DNA from: Oehlia diaphana
Lineage: Eukaryota; Glomeromycota; Glomeromycetes; Glomerales; Glomeraceae
Reading direction: 5' to 3'
Assembly (NCBI GenBank): GCA_003833135.1
Contig: QZLH01001145.1
Span: forward strand, 1 to 30,983
Length of the DNA: 30,983 nucleotides
This document shows, one piece after another, positions 21,229-30,540 of this stretch; the stretch's first letter is position 1; each line of letters begins with the position of its first letter. The position numbers were made by a program, and so were the translations under genes. Under the pieces are notes generated by a model. That model worked only from the letters and a program-made list of their open reading frames with translations, searched no databases and was not told the DNA's origin.

Positions 21229-24194
21229 CTATCTAACGAATGCAAATATATGATTTAAATTCTTAGAAGATAAATAAATCGAATGTTCAAAAAAGTGTTG
21301 AACTTGACCAGGATAAATATTAATACTTCCATTCTGATTGACAAATTTAGCTAAAATAAAGGAGTTTTTTATGTAACGTGATGCAATAGTAGATTCAAAT
21401 ACTTCTACACTGATATGACAACTTCCATATTGGTTTACTTTATTGAGAACTACTACCAAATTAGATGTATATTCAGTAAATAGTTTTTTAAAAGTTAAAT
21501 CTACATACATATCCATATAATATTTAACGAGCAAATTATGAATTGATTCCTCAAGACAAATATTTTCAAATTGTGGCTTCAATAAACTACTCAGAAATTT
21601 CTCTGAACTGGTGATTGATGAGTCTACTATGTTCCTTGAATTCATTAAAAATCGATGCATTTTCTCCACAAAAAATTCATTAGAATCAGAAAGTGAATCA
21701 ACAGAAGATCATTTGTTAATTAATTCAAAACCTTTTACTTCTAAACCTAAACTAATAATATTATTTATATGTATTTTGCCCATCAATCTGCACATTAATT
21801 CAAGTTCAATTTTGCGGTGACTATTAGACAAAGACCCTAATAAAATATAAGGAATTTTAATAAGAAAATGAAAAAATCGTCACTAAAAAATAAATTACTT
21901 TTACCTAATATACCATTCATCTTTTCAAATGAAAAATACCAAAATGAATATAGAGAACCGTAATCATAAGAGCACTCACATAAATGCAATGATAGGTGAA
22001 GGTTCAGCGTTATTTTTGCTTTATCATAATATTTTTCGATTAATTTTATTATCCTAATTAATCCTTTATAGACTTCTTCCATATTATTAACATCCACAAT
22101 TTGTCTAACTAGAATCGTGCAAACTTTTACAAAATAAGTAAGAATTTGCCTTTTTTAGACGAAAGATGATCTCATAACACTATATGGTAGCGTATATTAA
22201 AAAAAAGTTTTGCTATTGATCCGCTGTAAAATTAGAGAATCCTTCACCACATTTAATTTTACTAGGAGTTCAACCTAATCTGCTGGCATTCAAAATTTTG
22301 TCATTTTCTTTTCAATTGATTGAAGTATTTTTTCTGTTAAAATTCTTTCATCAACCCAGATTCATTTTGTTATCCATTTAGCGATACCTAAAAAAAGACA
22401 ATGCATAAGGTTGACATGACAAAATGAATTGGATCAAAATAAGGTAGTCTCAGCAGTTCAGACTATCTTATTCTAGTTCTCTTAACAATTTTATTCCTTT
22501 CTGCGTTAGATTTGCATTTTCTCCAATCTAATGCATTTCAGCAATGTACAGCTGCATCCTTTATAATGAACCATTCATCCATATCTGCCAGACCACCAAA
22601 GTTACGCTGCTTGTTAGCCCTTTTTTTGTAACGATGATATGATGCAAGGGTAGAGATGTGTCTATAGAGTTTTTGTACTGCAATATTACACAAAGCAATA
22701 ATTAACGCAGCTCTAATATCCTTACCATTTGGATATTCATTAGTGCAGTTAAGTGTTACTCCTTCTCACAATAAATTTAGTTCTGTAACTATAGGTGAAA
22801 GATAATGATTTATCTTATGCAAGCTAACTTCATTTGGCCCTGGTAATATGCCAAGTATAAGCATATTTTCTGCTTTAAAATGAATATCACATGGTAAATT
22901 ACATATTACTGCATATAATACCCCTGTGCTATATGTAGTTCCTTCATATGGTTGGAACCAGTCCAAATTCATCATCAACCCAAGATAATTAGCAGCCTTT
23001 TCTGGTCAAAAAAAATTATTTGACCCTTGTTCGAATGATTCTTTAAGGTTTTTTCACATCTGCCCATCATAAATATCTGATAAAATATTATTAATTATCG
23101 GACGATGAGCCTAATGGCGCAATGATTCTTCAAATCCCAGCCAAAAATGCATGCTTGAAAGTTACTATCAGACACTTGCGACTGGATATATTAATTTGGG
23201 CATAGCTAATACCCGATTATTTAAAGTGATTTATTTTTCCAAGGGAGTTTGATATTGTTTGTGTTATTTTATAGCTGAATTGAAAAATTCTACGTGATTA
23301 CAATTCGCTATTACATGATTGTCTTCTGTCGATATGTTTTCTTTTTTATATAGTTTGTGGCATTTTGGGCATGCCGCAAAACATGCAAATCGATCAACTA
23401 TGCCTAAAATTTTCCTTGTCATATATAAGAATTCAGGAAAGTTTCATGATTAATATTTCCACATTCTTTCAACAATATTTTAACGAACTTTATCAAGACT
23501 TCAGTTGCAGTATCTGGAATATTGTAATTCAACCTGAACTTCATTATCCACACCAAAATCCATGTAAATAACTGATTTTCTTTTAGTAATTATTCCGAAA
23601 TATCAAAGTCAAATGTTGGATAGGAATAACTTTTGTACTCATTTGAAGATTCGTCATTATTATCAAAAAAAATATCTTCATCTTGTACTGAAGATTTGCC
23701 CAAAGATTCACCAGTATGGATATCATCTGTATCATATTCAGATGCTGGTTCTTTAGAATTACCCTCAATTGATTCAATTAATCTATCAATCTCTGTAATA
23801 CGTCAAAAGGTGTTTGCTTTAATTTTTTTTTTACGTGAAAGAAAAGTAAAACTTTGTTTCTCATACATATCAATATCGTGTATTATTTGTGTCAAGTATG
23901 TTTTGCTTTCTATTGGCAAATCAGATAATTTAATTAACACCTGTGACATTTGAATTTCATTTAACAAAATAGCAGTAAGTAAAAATGTTGATTGCTCAGA
24001 ATGTAATGATTCTAAAGTCGATTGTGCTAGTTCATGTAAATTTTTAGTACGTGGATCGACTAGTTTTCCATTACATTTGCTGCAAAAATATTGAACCTTC
24101 GGTCTTGGTCTTCTTGTTACAATAGGAGCTTGGCTGAAAGTCATCGCTCTTAAATCACTTTCTAAATTTTAGCAATAGTGCGTTTTTTACTCAT
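21229..24194 (-). pseudogene. Dead Tnp2-type (CACTA/EnSpm-like) transposase gene
   Basis: This is the remains of a ~1,000-residue transposase, read on the minus strand from a decayed start near 24194 (MSKKRTIAKI). It has an N-terminal C-x-x-C-x-G zinc-binding segment (YFCSKCNGKLVDPRT, near 24080), an acidic linker, and a second Cys/His motif (FAACPKCHKLYKKE, near 23365). The Tnp2 core follows: LMMNLDWFQPYEGTTYSTGV (near 22970), FGGLADMDEWFI (near 22580), LRLPYFDP (near 22440) and MHCLFLGIAKWI (near 22395), where the Asp expected before MHC is lost in a frameshift. The C-terminal part is LHLCECSYDYGSLYSFW...MNGILG, a recognisable intron (~21893-21825), then GSLSNSHRKIELELM and the tail to 21229. 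At least six stops and several frame changes make it inactive. Upstream, CACTATTGC at ~24180 could be a CACTA-type end, but I found no matching end near 21000-21200. Confidence 0.85.
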
Positions 24195-24252
24195 TTTTTG
24201 ACAATAAACTTGTAATTCAATTCAATTAATAATTGTGTATGATAAAGTTGTA

Positions 24253-24750
24253 ATAACTTCATCATTTTTTTTCAAAATTCGTCTTGATAAATTTAAGTTG
24301 ATATCAGCATATAAATTTACTACGCTTTTATTATAATCAATAAATTTCATCATTTTTTTTAAAATTTGTCTTGATAAATTTAAGTTGATATCAAATATAA
24401 ATTTATTGCGCTTTTATTATAATCAATGACCCAACATTCTTCTTGATAAATTTAAGTTGATAATAAAAGTTTCTATTTTTAAATTATTTGTTTTGATGAA
24501 TGTAAATGTTTAATCAAAATTTATATATACAATTTTTACTATAATTTGTCTTGATAAATATAAAAAATTAAATTGCAGTCTAATAATAATCGTGATAAAT
24601 TAAACTTTTTTTATACTATAAATTTGTCTAAAAATAATCGTGACAAAATTAAACTTTTTTTTAGACAAATTAAACTTTTTTATACTATAAAAATAATTGT
24701 GACAAATTAAAATTTTAAAATATTTAGTGTTAAATTGAATTACAGAAAAA
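24253..24750. repeat. Tandem repeats, ~88 bp units decaying to shorter words
   Basis: Two clear ~88 bp units start near 24258 and 24347, sharing TTCATCATTTTTTTT, TCTTGATAAATTTAAGTTGA and GCTTTTATTATAATCAAT. Further partial copies of TTCTTGATAAATTTAAG lie near 24439. From 24580 the array becomes 'aataatcgtgacaaattaaactttttt' repeats. It lies upstream of the dead transposase and may be its promoter or subterminal region. Confidence 0.65.
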
Positions 24751-24909
24751 ATTTTTTTATATTATAATTCATCTTAATTTTCATATTATTCTTCTTGATG
24801 AATATAAATCAACATTAAAATAATTTAAGAATAAATAGGCTAAAAATTAAAATTATATAAAAGTAGTTGAATGAATTGAATTTACTCATCAAATATCTTA
24901 ATTTTTCAA

Positions 24910-25257
24910 ATGTCTAACAAACAAACAAGTCAAAGCTTTCATTCCCCTTGACTAGAAGGCCCATTTTGTCTAGTTATCAATCCAACCCTACAAGCTTCTC
25001 ATACAACTAGGCAACCTACTCAACCGCAATTACCTTCCACCACTCTGCAGACAACTTCAACCACTATTTGATTAAACACTCCTCAGGCAACTTCTACTAC
25101 CAATAGAAATACTCTGCAGACAACTTCAACCACTATTTGATCAAACACTTCTCAGGCAACATCTATTACTAATAGAAGCACTCCGCAGGCAACTTCTATT
25201 TTTGACCAGCTATGCCGTGAGCTACTTCAACCACTATTTAAAATACTTCGCAAGTAA
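24910..25257 (+). pseudogene. Thr-rich protein fragment with 69 bp (23-residue) repeats
   Basis: From the ATG at 24910 the frame reads MSNKQTSQSFHSP, then a Thr/Gln/Pro-rich stretch built of 23-codon repeats (TLQTTSTTI...NTPQATSTTNRN) starting at 25042, 25111 and 25180, and ends at a TAA at 25255. Three TGA/TAG stops interrupt it, two of them at the same repeat position (after TTI). The exact 69 bp periodicity shows the repeats are coding-phase duplications. GTAAGG at 25254 could alternatively be a splice donor. I do not recognise the family. Confidence 0.45.
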
Positions 25258-25279
25258 GGTTGCTTGCTGAAACTAGAGG

Positions 25280-25411
25280 GTTTTGGCAGAATGGTATATG
25301 CGAAACTGCCAAAACTAGTTTCACAAAATCATCAAGAAATGCTGAAACTGCGAAACCTATAAAAATCATGAAACTGCCATAACTTGCCAAAACTGTTTTG
25401 GTGTTTTGGCA
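25280..25411. repeat. Inverted GTTTTGGCAG/CTGCCAAAAC repeats
   Basis: Two small palindromes, 25280-25289/25306-25315 and 25385-25393/25403-25411, share the word TTTTGGCA. Between them GAAACTGC(G/C) repeats several times. This looks like the subterminal region of a small DNA element, but I could not define its limits. Confidence 0.45.
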
Positions 25412-25541
25412 ATACTTTAAACAATTTATAAGAATAATGACTATATGATTTTTTGTATGTAAATATTTATTTTATAATATTTAATATTAAACTAATAAAA
25501 TATACGATTAAAAATATAATAAAAATTAAAATTTAATATCT

Positions 25542-26663
25542 TTATCTTCTATGTGGGGACTTGCTTCTACCTCTTTTTCTATCTCTACTTCTATTCCGTC
25601 TTCTATCTCTACTTCTATTTCGTCTTTTATCTCTACTTCTTCTACTTCTTGATCGAGACCTAGATCATGACCTTCTTCTTTCTCTTCGCAATCTATATTT
25701 ATATTGATGTTGATCATGCGCAGTATACCGCCGTTGATACTCTCATTTAAACAGATTTAAAATCCAATAAAAATATTAATAAATTGAATGAATTGCTTAA
25801 ATAAAATTAATTTAAAATAATAATTAATAATAATTACCAGTTTGTAACCAAAATTTATCATTCATATCAGCAAAACACACTCTATCAAAACTATTTGGGC
25901 TTACAATAGGAATGTCATTATCATTATTATTTATTATCCTACTGAGGTTTTCATAACCTTCTATCCTTAGCTCGTATGTTACTGATCCATCTTCACTATC
26001 CTGTAATTCATAACTTTCAGGACTATTCTTACCTTCATTACTTTCTGGGTCTTCAGGTTCTTTTGTAAATTGTCTGATATGAATAAATCTTTGTCTTATT
26101 TTTTGTATATATCTGTTCTATAGTGATGTTATATCGTCTACTCTTTGTCCCTTTTCTGGTGAATCTTCATACTCAATCAAATTCGTTATCATAAATATTG
26201 TGTCATCTGTGTCTTTTTTGTTTTCGGCTATTCTTTTCTCCATGTATAACAGTTTTCTAAATCCTGCCATTACTTCTGCTACATTTCCATCATTTATTCG
26301 ACCTACTCTCATACTATTTTCCAGTATTGTATCATACCATTCCCAAAATTTTTGAAACCTATTTTCAACATCCCAGTCTTCTAAAATATATCCATGTTCC
26401 ATTAGTTCTGGATTTCCAATTAATTTATCACATACTTCATTCTCCAAATTCCTTTCAATACAATCCCTTACAATTACTACAATTATTATCCTTAAGCCTT
26501 TTTCTCTTATTGTCGGTTGTTGACTGTATCTTATTGATTCAATTATTCTATCCACTATGTTTCTGCATTCTCCTTTATATACTGTATCCTCCCTTACTTT
26601 ATTATCTATGCTTAGAAGGCTTTATAATCCTTTTAATGTTACATCATTATACATTAATATCAT
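25542..26663 (-). pseudogene. Unrecognised gene with C-terminal RS domain, with premature stops
   Basis: Two exons are visible on the minus strand: 26663-25838 (start MILMYNDVTLKG) and 25741-25542, joined by a GT-AG intron of 96 bp that keeps frame (LQT-EYQRRYTAHD). The protein would be ~340 residues. The first part is helical and charged (ENRFQKFWEWYDTILENSM near 26330), the middle acidic, and the end an RS domain of RSRDRRRNRSRD type (~25690-25545). RS domains occur in splicing factors, and basic tails also serve as nucleic-acid-binding tails in mobile-element proteins. Three in-frame stops are present: TAA near 26613, TAG near 26115 and TGA near 25672. The TGA falls inside the RS run, where CGA (Arg) is the obvious ancestor. 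A different frame of the RS region gives an acidic repeat that is not the real product. The function is unknown to me. Confidence 0.5.
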
Positions 26664-26933
26664 AGGTTCAAATTTAAATAATAGAAAAAATGTATTTGTA
26701 ATAACCTGTTACATATCTTATTTGTAACATCCTTTTTTTGTTTTTTAATAATAATTTATATTTTAAAAAGTATAAATATATATGCAAAATTTTATTTAAA
26801 AACCTTTTACTTAATGTACTAAAGTCGGTTTCATAGACAAAACTTTAAGTTATAAGCGTTTTCTTGAAATTTTTTAAAAAATTCTTTTATTTTAGTTACA
26901 CAACTGATCTTTCGTTTTGATTTGCTAATTAGT

Positions 26934-27182
26934 TTACATTATACCTGATCTTAAATTTTGATTGGATAAAATTGATGTTGTTACAAATAAGTTTATCTTA
27001 AATAATATATTCCAAAATTTCTTGAATACTACTGATACCTCTCCTTCTATTAAGTGACATATTTCACATGATAAACATTCTGATAGTTCTATTGTTCCTG
27101 ATTCATGCTCTTGTTTATGATTTTCATAGTCAGTTTTCCAAATATGATACCATTCCATTTTAAAATTTTTGAAAATTTTCAC
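26934..27182 (-). CDS. Hypothetical small protein with a CxxC-type motif
   Basis: An 82-residue frame on the minus strand. Its body (MEWYHIWKTDYENHKQEHES from the internal Met) is charged, followed by LSECLSCEICHL, whose clustered cysteines could bind zinc, then a hydrophobic stretch KKFWNILFKINLF. It lies between two other unrecognised minus-strand frames with the same purine-rich strand bias. It may be a separate gene, an exon or a remnant. No family is recognised. Bases 26664-26933 show nothing else. Confidence 0.3.
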   Translation of the reverse strand: MKIFKNFKMEWYHIWKTDYENHKQEHESGTIELSECLSCEICHLIEGEVSVVFKKFWNILFKINLFVTTSILSNQNLRSGIM

Positions 27183-27311
27183 AATTTATTTAATTATTTA
27201 AATTTTTGCCATAAAAAAAAATAACCTTTATTTATATTTTATCCTTTAATATTTACATGTTTCCATGTCTTTTGATAAATTATCCTTATTTTATCATTTT
27301 ACTTTATCATT

Positions 27312-28019
27312 TTAATTCCTAAAATGTCCAACTATCTCTTTCCTTTCTGATTCTGTAAATTTTATTATTGTTGTTACAAATGTTTCCTTTACCCTATTTA
27401 TTTTGTCTTGTCCAATTTCTGTAAATAATTCATATACTTTTACAGCCTCTTGCATCTTTTCCTTCAATGCTACCCTTTTTCTAGCCTTTTCTTCAGCATC
27501 TTCATTTTCTTTTACTAGTAGTCTCATCATTTCATTGTACAAATCTCTTCTGGCTGTCTGATCTGATTTCTTTTTTCTTCCTTGATTTTTTATTTCTTCC
27601 ACCTTCCATTCAAAATCTTGACCAATAAAATATCATTTCTGAATTGCTCTGGTGTTTATATCCCCTAGGTCAAGATATTTTTCCACCAAATCTTCTATAT
27701 CATTACTTGCTTCACTCTGGTCATCAATTTCAGTGAATTGACTTTCTAATGTTATTCTTCCATTGTCTTTAATTGGTGTGCTTACTTCTTTGATAAATTT
27801 TTCCACTTTATCTTCCTTTTTCTTTTTCTTTGTTTTAGCATTTTCTTCACAAACTCCACAACTTTTTCTTTTTCCTCCACCATTAGTTGTCCTTTTGGTC
27901 AGAATTTTCTTTTCAATTATGTTATCATTTTTGTTGTATATCTCTATTTTAATCTTTTCTTCACCTCGTAGATATTTTTCCAAATCTTCTTTAGTCAAAT
28001 TGATTTTATATTCAATCAT
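27312..28019 (-). pseudogene. Unrecognised charged coiled-coil protein with one internal stop
   Basis: One continuous frame of 236 codons on the minus strand, interrupted by a single TGA at 27633-27635. It starts MIEYKINLTKEDLEKYLRGE. A Lys-rich segment with a CGVC pair (KRKSCGVCEENAKTKKKKK) follows at about residues 48-72. An acidic linker leads, past the stop, to a helical coiled-coil-like C-terminus (NEDAEEKARKRVALKEKMQE). Frame and composition continue unchanged across the stop, so it is one gene recently damaged, or one using readthrough. The Arg or Trp expected at the stop fits a single transition. It is the first frame of the minus-strand cluster, ~760 bp downstream of a TATA box. The function is unknown to me. 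Confidence 0.45.
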
Positions 28020-28086
28020 TTTAATTTCTTATTATAATTATTATTATCTTATTATTGTTATTTTGTTATATATTTTGAAATAATAA

Positions 28087-28740
28087 GTGGGAGACCCAAA
28101 TCTCCTTCCTATATTTTATATTTTTTCTCAGTCACATGAACTTGCCAATCATTTCTATTCTTGTCACTTAATCTTATTCATCTTGATATTAACTTATTTC
28201 ATCTCATCTCTCTTTCTAATATTATTACAATATTCCATTCACGTCCATTTTATTCCATTTTATGGATTTCAAATTTTCAGTATATTCACATTAGTTCAAT
28301 CTCAGCATTTATTTTATCTATCTTTAATATTAAGTTCATTTTACATTTTTTTTTTGGACTTCATTATAAATTTCATTATTCATTCTATTTTTTTTAACAT
28401 TATTTTTACCATAATAAAATTTTCTGTGGAAATTTTCATCTATTTTCCTTCATGCCATTTATTTTCACAAAATTTGTGGTTTTCCATTTTTTAAAATTTT
28501 AATCATCATTTTGTTTTCTTTTAGTGATCGTTATTCCTATTGGTCTTCTTGATTTTTAATTACTCTTCATTCCTTATTATAGTAACTTTAATTTTTATTG
28601 GTTCTCATTTTTATATTTTTATTTGACCTATACTGGGCTTGCCTTTACCTCATTTTACATTACTGAGTATGGTAGTTTACAGGTTTGTACAAATAAATTT
28701 CATTTTTCTATAAAATTTTCTACATTTTTGATATTTGTTC
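28087..28740. other. Pyrimidine-rich (plus) leader region of the minus-strand cluster
   Basis: No intact frame is supported. The plus strand is strongly T/C-rich. The hydrophobic plus-strand open frames here (28087-28494 and 28161-28397) are by-products of that bias. On the minus strand, one frame beginning near 28482 (MENHKFCENKWHEGK) reads with frequent TGA/TAG/TAA codons in otherwise charged text. It could be a heavily mutated Trp-rich frame or a 5' leader. Confidence 0.3.
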
Positions 28741-28782
28741 AGCAAATATTTGTCCTTACAATGTTTTAAAACCCTATCATTG

Positions 28783-28790
28783 TTTATATA
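28783..28790 (-). promoter_or_regulatory. TATA box (TATATAAA) of the minus-strand cluster
   Basis: TATATAAA on the minus strand lies directly next to the tandem repeat block at 28800-29040 and upstream of the minus-strand frames that start at 28019. Repeats immediately upstream of a TATA box are a common promoter layout for retroelements and strongly expressed genes. The transcription start is not determinable from sequence alone. Confidence 0.35.
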
Positions 28791-28799
28791 GTGTCAACT

Positions 28800-29040
28800 T
28801 TTGAGTATGCTTCTGGGCATCACACAGAACTTTTCCTTGAGCTATCACACAAAACCCTTAAGGCATCAACTTTTTCTAGTATTTTTGTGCGTCAATATTT
28901 TTGGACTTTACACAGAGCGTTTCTTAGGTACTACACAGGACTTTCCTTGAGTTATCACACAGAACCCTTAAGGCATCACACAGAACTTTTTCTAAGCACC
29001 ACACAGGACTTTCCCAAAAATATCTTTACACGGAATCCTT
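28800..29040. repeat. Degenerate ATCACACAGAACTTTTCCTTGAG tandem repeats
   Basis: Words such as CACACAGAAC, CTATCACACA, ACCCTTAAGGCATCA and GGACTTTCCTTGAG recur about eight times in ~240 bp. 'cccttaaggcatca' occurs at ~28856 and ~28967 (about 111 bp apart), suggesting a higher-order unit. The block lies just upstream of the TATA box on the minus strand and may act as repeated enhancer sites. The 94-residue plus-strand open frame here (28791-29075) is produced by the repeats. Confidence 0.6.
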
Positions 29041-29075
29041 TTCAAATGTTATCCTTTAATTTTTATTGGCATTGA

Positions 29076-29340
29076 TATATTTCCTTTAACTTAAAAAATT
29101 TTGAAATATTTTTCCGCAATTATTTTCAATTTTTATTCATTAAATCCATTTGTTATACCTTGTTCAAACTAAATGATCACACATTATTAAGATAATTAAC
29201 TACTTGACCTTAAAAATTGGTTCTTTTTAAGGTTCATTACTGCGAAAAGTAATGATTTGTTAACATTTCTGCTGGTGATTAGTAAGAACTTCAATATTAT
29301 TTATCTTAATAATAATAATTATCTAACTTTACTGTGCCAT
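29076..29340. other. AT-rich spacer
   Basis: No gene is supported. A small inverted pair, GACCTTAAAAATTGG and TTTTTAAGGTTC (29205-29235), and a GCGAAAAGTAATGATT phrase are the only structures I notice. Confidence 0.3.
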
Positions 29341-29344
29341 TTTG

Positions 29345-29453
29345 TATTACTTCATGGTCGTCGGTCTAGGTGTGAGTTCCACCCACCTCAGCCAAGGTCT
29401 TGCAATACCTACATCTCTCTTCGGAGGTAATCCCAGCAATACAACCAGAAAAG
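29345..29453. repeat. Left part of a GC-richer structured repeat, split by the hAT-like element
   Basis: Bases 29353-29453 (GGTCGTCGGTCTAGGTGTGA...CAACCAGAAAAG) are clearly GC-richer than the surroundings, and the sequence resumes at 30478-30540 after the inserted element. Taken together the ~165 bp block carries short hairpins (GGCTC-AAA-GAGCC near 30485 and GGACCTGAAGGTCC near 30522). It resembles the 3' end of a non-LTR element or a SINE-like unit. It is not a tRNA, since no cloverleaf can be drawn. Confidence 0.4.
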
Positions 29454-30477
29454 TAGTGTTGTTAAGTCCAAGTCAAGCCGAACTGGGCTAAACCGGGCTG
29501 ATGGGGTCAATTCGGCTTGACTTCTAGCTTAAAGCCAAATTGGTTCAGTTCGATTTGATAATTTCAAGTCGCGACTTGGTTCGACTTGAGTTGCAGCGGG
29601 CTGATGAGACCGATGGGGCTGATGGGATATAAATCCCAATTTCAGCCAGAATTAAATAATCTACACATAAATTTCCTTTTTTTGGAATATCGTGTATTTA
29701 AAATTTTAATTTTCGTAAAAAATAAAATTGCCTTTTTGGAATTTTGTGTAATATACATATTAATAGATCTTTAATTCCAGCTGGAATTAAATGATCTGCA
29801 TGAAAATTGCCTTTTTTGAAGGTCATCTAAAGTAGGAGCAAATCACGTGATTCAGTATAATTTTAATTAGATTAATTTTTTATAAAGAAAGATTAATAGA
29901 AACTTTAAAATCATAATATAAGCGTATTTTTATCTACTTTGCAAGTTTACTTAAGGAAAAAAAGTGGATTTTGAATATTATTTTTGACTTTACATATGAA
30001 TGAACGAAACTTTGCTGATCATATTCAAAAATGGATAAAAAAATTGAAAAAGTCAAATAAATCAAAAACAGCATTCAAAACCCTACTCTGCGCTCTAAGT
30101 AAATTTGCAGAGCAGGCAAAAATGCATTTAAAATATATGTTTAGAATGGTTGAATATAAAGTAAAAGTTTTATTTTATGAAAACAATTTTTTCTAAAGTC
30201 ATGTGATTTGCCCCCGCTTTAGACGATCTCCTTTTTAGAAATTTGTGTAACTCAAAATTTTAATTTTTGTGGATAATAAAATTTCCTTTTTTGGAATTTT
30301 GCGTAATATCACGTGATATTGCAGTCAATCGGCCCATTGGCCCACCGCAGTGTAGTTCGGTTTGGTTTGACTTGAGTTTTCAAGTTGATTCAGTTCGGCT
30401 TGGTTCGGCTTAACTTTTTATCAGCGCGGCTTGACTTTAGCTTCAAGTCAGACTGAACTGGGCCAATAACAACACTA
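29454..30477. mobile_element. hAT-like MITE, 1,024 bp, with perfect 8 bp target duplication
   Basis: The ends are TAGTGTTGTTAAGTCCAAGT and, inverted from 30477, TAGTGTTGTTATTGGCCCAG, with 11 terminal bases identical. CAGAAAAG flanks both sides exactly (29446-29453 and 30478-30485), the 8 bp duplication of hAT insertion. Subterminal regions repeat CAAGTCAAGCC, GGTTCGGCTTG and GGGCTGATGGG words. No transposase is encoded. A second inverted-repeat element (29821-30228) sits inside. The short 70-codon plus-strand frame at 29984-30196 lies within that inner element and is not supported as a gene. Confidence 0.9.
29821..30228. mobile_element. Inner inverted-repeat element nested in the hAT-like MITE
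   Basis: The left arm GGTCATCTAAAGTAGGAGCA (29821) continues CAAATCACGTGATT. The inverted right arm, from 30228, reads GATCGTCTAAAGCGGGGGCA and continues AATCACATGA. About 27 of 32 positions agree. I do not see a clear target duplication. Repeated 'gccttttttggaattttgtgtaat' words flank it on both sides within the outer element. Confidence 0.7.
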
Positions 30478-30540
30478 CAGAAAAGGCTCAAAGAGCCTCG
30501 CCAGATATCAATAAGAGGGAGGACCTGAAGGTCCAACCCT
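30478..30540 (+). repeat. Right part of the split structured repeat with two hairpins
   Basis: This continues the block broken at 29453. GGCTCAAAGAGCC (30485-30497) forms a 5 bp stem with a 3-base loop. GAGGG-AGGACCTGAAGGTCCAA-CCCTC (about 30516-30541) forms a longer hairpin with an inner GGACC/GGTCC stem and outer GAGGG/CCCTC stem. Bases 30541-30770 then carry repeated ATCTGTC(TT) and GACAGATGTGACA words in both orientations, perhaps the end of another small element. Confidence 0.45.

Noticed and set aside
24170..24190. CACTA terminus of the dead Tnp2 element
   Set aside because: CACTATTGC is present in the correct orientation, but it lies inside the probable start of the coding region and no matching opposite end was found.
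25526..25717. Acidic Glu/Ile repeat protein on the minus strand
   Set aside because: It is a shifted frame of the RS-coding exon. The RS frame joins in phase to the upstream exon, whereas the acidic one does not.
28087..28494. 135-codon hydrophobic plus-strand frame
   Set aside because: It lies in a strongly pyrimidine-rich strand that generates Phe/Ile/Leu-rich frames automatically, and a second plus-strand frame overlaps it.
29353..29453. Possible tRNA or 5S-like gene in the GC-richer block
   Set aside because: No acceptor stem or cloverleaf can be folded, and there is no convincing A-box/B-box pair.
29984..30196. 70-codon plus-strand frame inside the nested element
   Set aside because: It looks mildly protein-like (Lys-rich helix) but lies within a small inverted-repeat element with no related motif, so it cannot be supported as a gene.
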